Positions 6,230 through 7,130 of a stretch of DNA of 7,130 bases are shown here, one piece after another. Origin of the DNA: Bacteroidota bacterium (GTDB taxonomy: Bacteria > Bacteroidota > Ignavibacteria > Ignavibacteriales > Ignavibacteriaceae); the NCBI GenBank assembly GCA_021793635.1, contig JAJYSI010000172.1, positions 1 to 7,130 on the forward strand, in the 5' to 3' direction. Below the pieces are notes generated by a model. The model did not search any database. It was not told where the DNA came from and saw only the letters and a program-made list of their open reading frames with translations. Made by a program: the position numbers and the translations under genes. Positions within the stretch are counted from its first letter, which is position 1. Each line of letters begins with the position of its first letter.

Positions 6230-7130
6230 AATTGCTTCTCGCTCCGTTGAATAAAATGTTATGGAAGCAGTGGAAGAAATATTTTATATCGGTAGCAATA
6301 AAGCTCTCGCTGTAAGATACTAAATACTTCTGTTCTGATTTCATTATCTCATCTAAGGTCTTGGGATTATCTGCATAAAAAGGAGGAATTAAACCTGGCT
6401 TGCATTGGAGTCTCTTCTTCTTTAGTTCTTCACTGTACAAGTTAAAGTAATGCTGGCTTAAAGGTCTGGGTCCGACAAGCTTTAGATCGCCTTTTAATAA
6501 ATTGTAAATCATCGGCAGCTCATCAATCCACAGCTTTCTTAGTATACTTCCCCAGAATGTAATACGGAAATCATTCTTAAATTTACCGCCTTCCTGCAGA
6601 TCAAACTTTTTGTAAATAAACTCTTGCAGATATTCAGAGTATGCATGCATTGTTCTTACCTTGTATACAAAGATCGGCTTTCCTCCCTTTCCTAATCTTG
6701 TCATCTTAAAAATTAAACCGATGGACGGCTCTGCATTACTAACCGGTTTCTTAATTTTTTTTACAATAAAGAACATGGTTCCGTTTATTATTTTTAGATT
6801 AAGCACTTCAAATCCGCTGTAATAAAGCCTGCCTAAGCCTTCTGCAAGCGGAAGCACTTTATGAGCGCCCTTAGTCAACCAAGAATATATCTTTTTCGTT
6901 AAACTTAATTTTGAAAGTACACGGTTAAATAAAAAATCCGTAAAATAAAACAACTGCCCAAAATAATACGGATATTTTTTAAGAAAGCTTTGATGCCTTA
7001 GGTAGCTTGTCTCAAAATGCCCTGCGTAAATACCGCCGATGTTAAGCTTGTTGTTAACTTCTGAAAGGTACTCGTTGGTATTTTGAATAAAATTTACTTT
7101 TTCCAGATTTAATAAAAATGTGAGATTCCC
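6228..7130 (-). CDS. Bacterial sugar transferase with N-terminal methyltransferase-like remnant (N-terminus beyond right edge)
   Basis: The C-terminal 300 residues of a longer protein: the minus-strand frame is open from the window edge to the TAA at 6230-6228. Taking TTG at 6953 as the start would cut into a continuous domain, so the true start lies outside. Numbering from the edge, residues about 140-265 match the bacterial sugar transferase domain (phosphoglycosyl transferases such as WcaJ/PglC, which move a sugar phosphate from a nucleotide sugar to undecaprenyl phosphate and so start surface polysaccharide synthesis). Visible motifs are VYKVRTM (155-161), the catalytic-loop-type WIDELPMIYN (201-210), KGDLKLVGPRPL (213-224) and KPGLIPPF (244-251). 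The usual N-terminal KRxFD re-entrant membrane helix is absent. Instead, residues 1-128 (LNIGGIYAGHFET at 29-41, GRLYYSGFEVLNLKIINGTM at 100-119) resemble the end of a class I methyltransferase fold. Convergent with the beta-helix gene. Confidence 0.88.
   Translation of the reverse strand, partial: GNLTFLLNLEKVNFIQNTNEYLSEVNNKLNIGGIYAGHFETSYLRHQSFLKKYPYYFGQLFYFTDFLFNRVLSKLSLTKKIYSWLTKGAHKVLPLAEGLGRLYYSGFEVLNLKIINGTMFFIVKKIKKPVSNAEPSIGLIFKMTRLGKGGKPIFVYKVRTMHAYSEYLQEFIYKKFDLQEGGKFKNDFRITFWGSILRKLWIDELPMIYNLLKGDLKLVGPRPLSQHYFNLYSEELKKKRLQCKPGLIPPFYADNPKTLDEIMKSEQKYLVSYSESFIATDIKYFFHCFHNILFNGARSN

Overview
The window looks like part of a chromosome from the Fibrobacterota-Chlorobiota-Bacteroidota group, most likely an Ignavibacteria-like member. 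The best marker is the C-terminus of the secreted protein at 3439-4248: a type IX secretion (T9SS) type A sorting domain with the NFPNPFNPTTKIYYSIP signature typical of that lineage. The DNA is AT-rich. Three genes have clear purine-rich Shine-Dalgarno sites; the two genes at 3439 and 4328 do not. Species cannot be named from this sequence.

Layout. (1) 1-1281, minus strand: the N-terminal 237 residues of an aldo/keto reductase that runs off the left edge, preceded upstream on the same strand by a small SRPBCC/AHSA1-type protein. (2) 1282-1448: a divergent intergenic region with a plausible group-specific promoter for the minus-strand gene and a strong ribosome binding site for the plus-strand gene. 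(3) 1449-3068, plus: an exported PQQ-like beta-propeller protein. (4) 3069-3438: a 370-base gap with a possible terminator, an inverted repeat and traces that may be a decayed minus-strand gene. (5) 3439-4248, plus: a small T9SS cargo protein with an unrecognised N-terminal domain. (6) 4328-6142, plus: a large exported protein that joins a partial glycosidase-like TIM-barrel segment to a right-handed parallel beta-helix. (7) 6143-6227: a convergent gap with a hairpin. (8) 6228-7130, minus: a bacterial sugar transferase (exopolysaccharide/O-antigen initiating type) whose frame stays open to the right edge, with an N-terminal part resembling the end of a methyltransferase domain.

The right half fits the edge of a cell-surface polysaccharide locus: a priming-type sugar transferase faces an exported beta-helix protein of the kind that binds or cleaves polysaccharides, next to a T9SS surface protein. 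The left half (reductase, SRPBCC protein) looks like ordinary housekeeping or accessory metabolism with no visible link. I see no CRISPR array, RNA gene, insertion sequence or defence system. The most interesting items are the two composite proteins (4328-6142 and 6228-7130).
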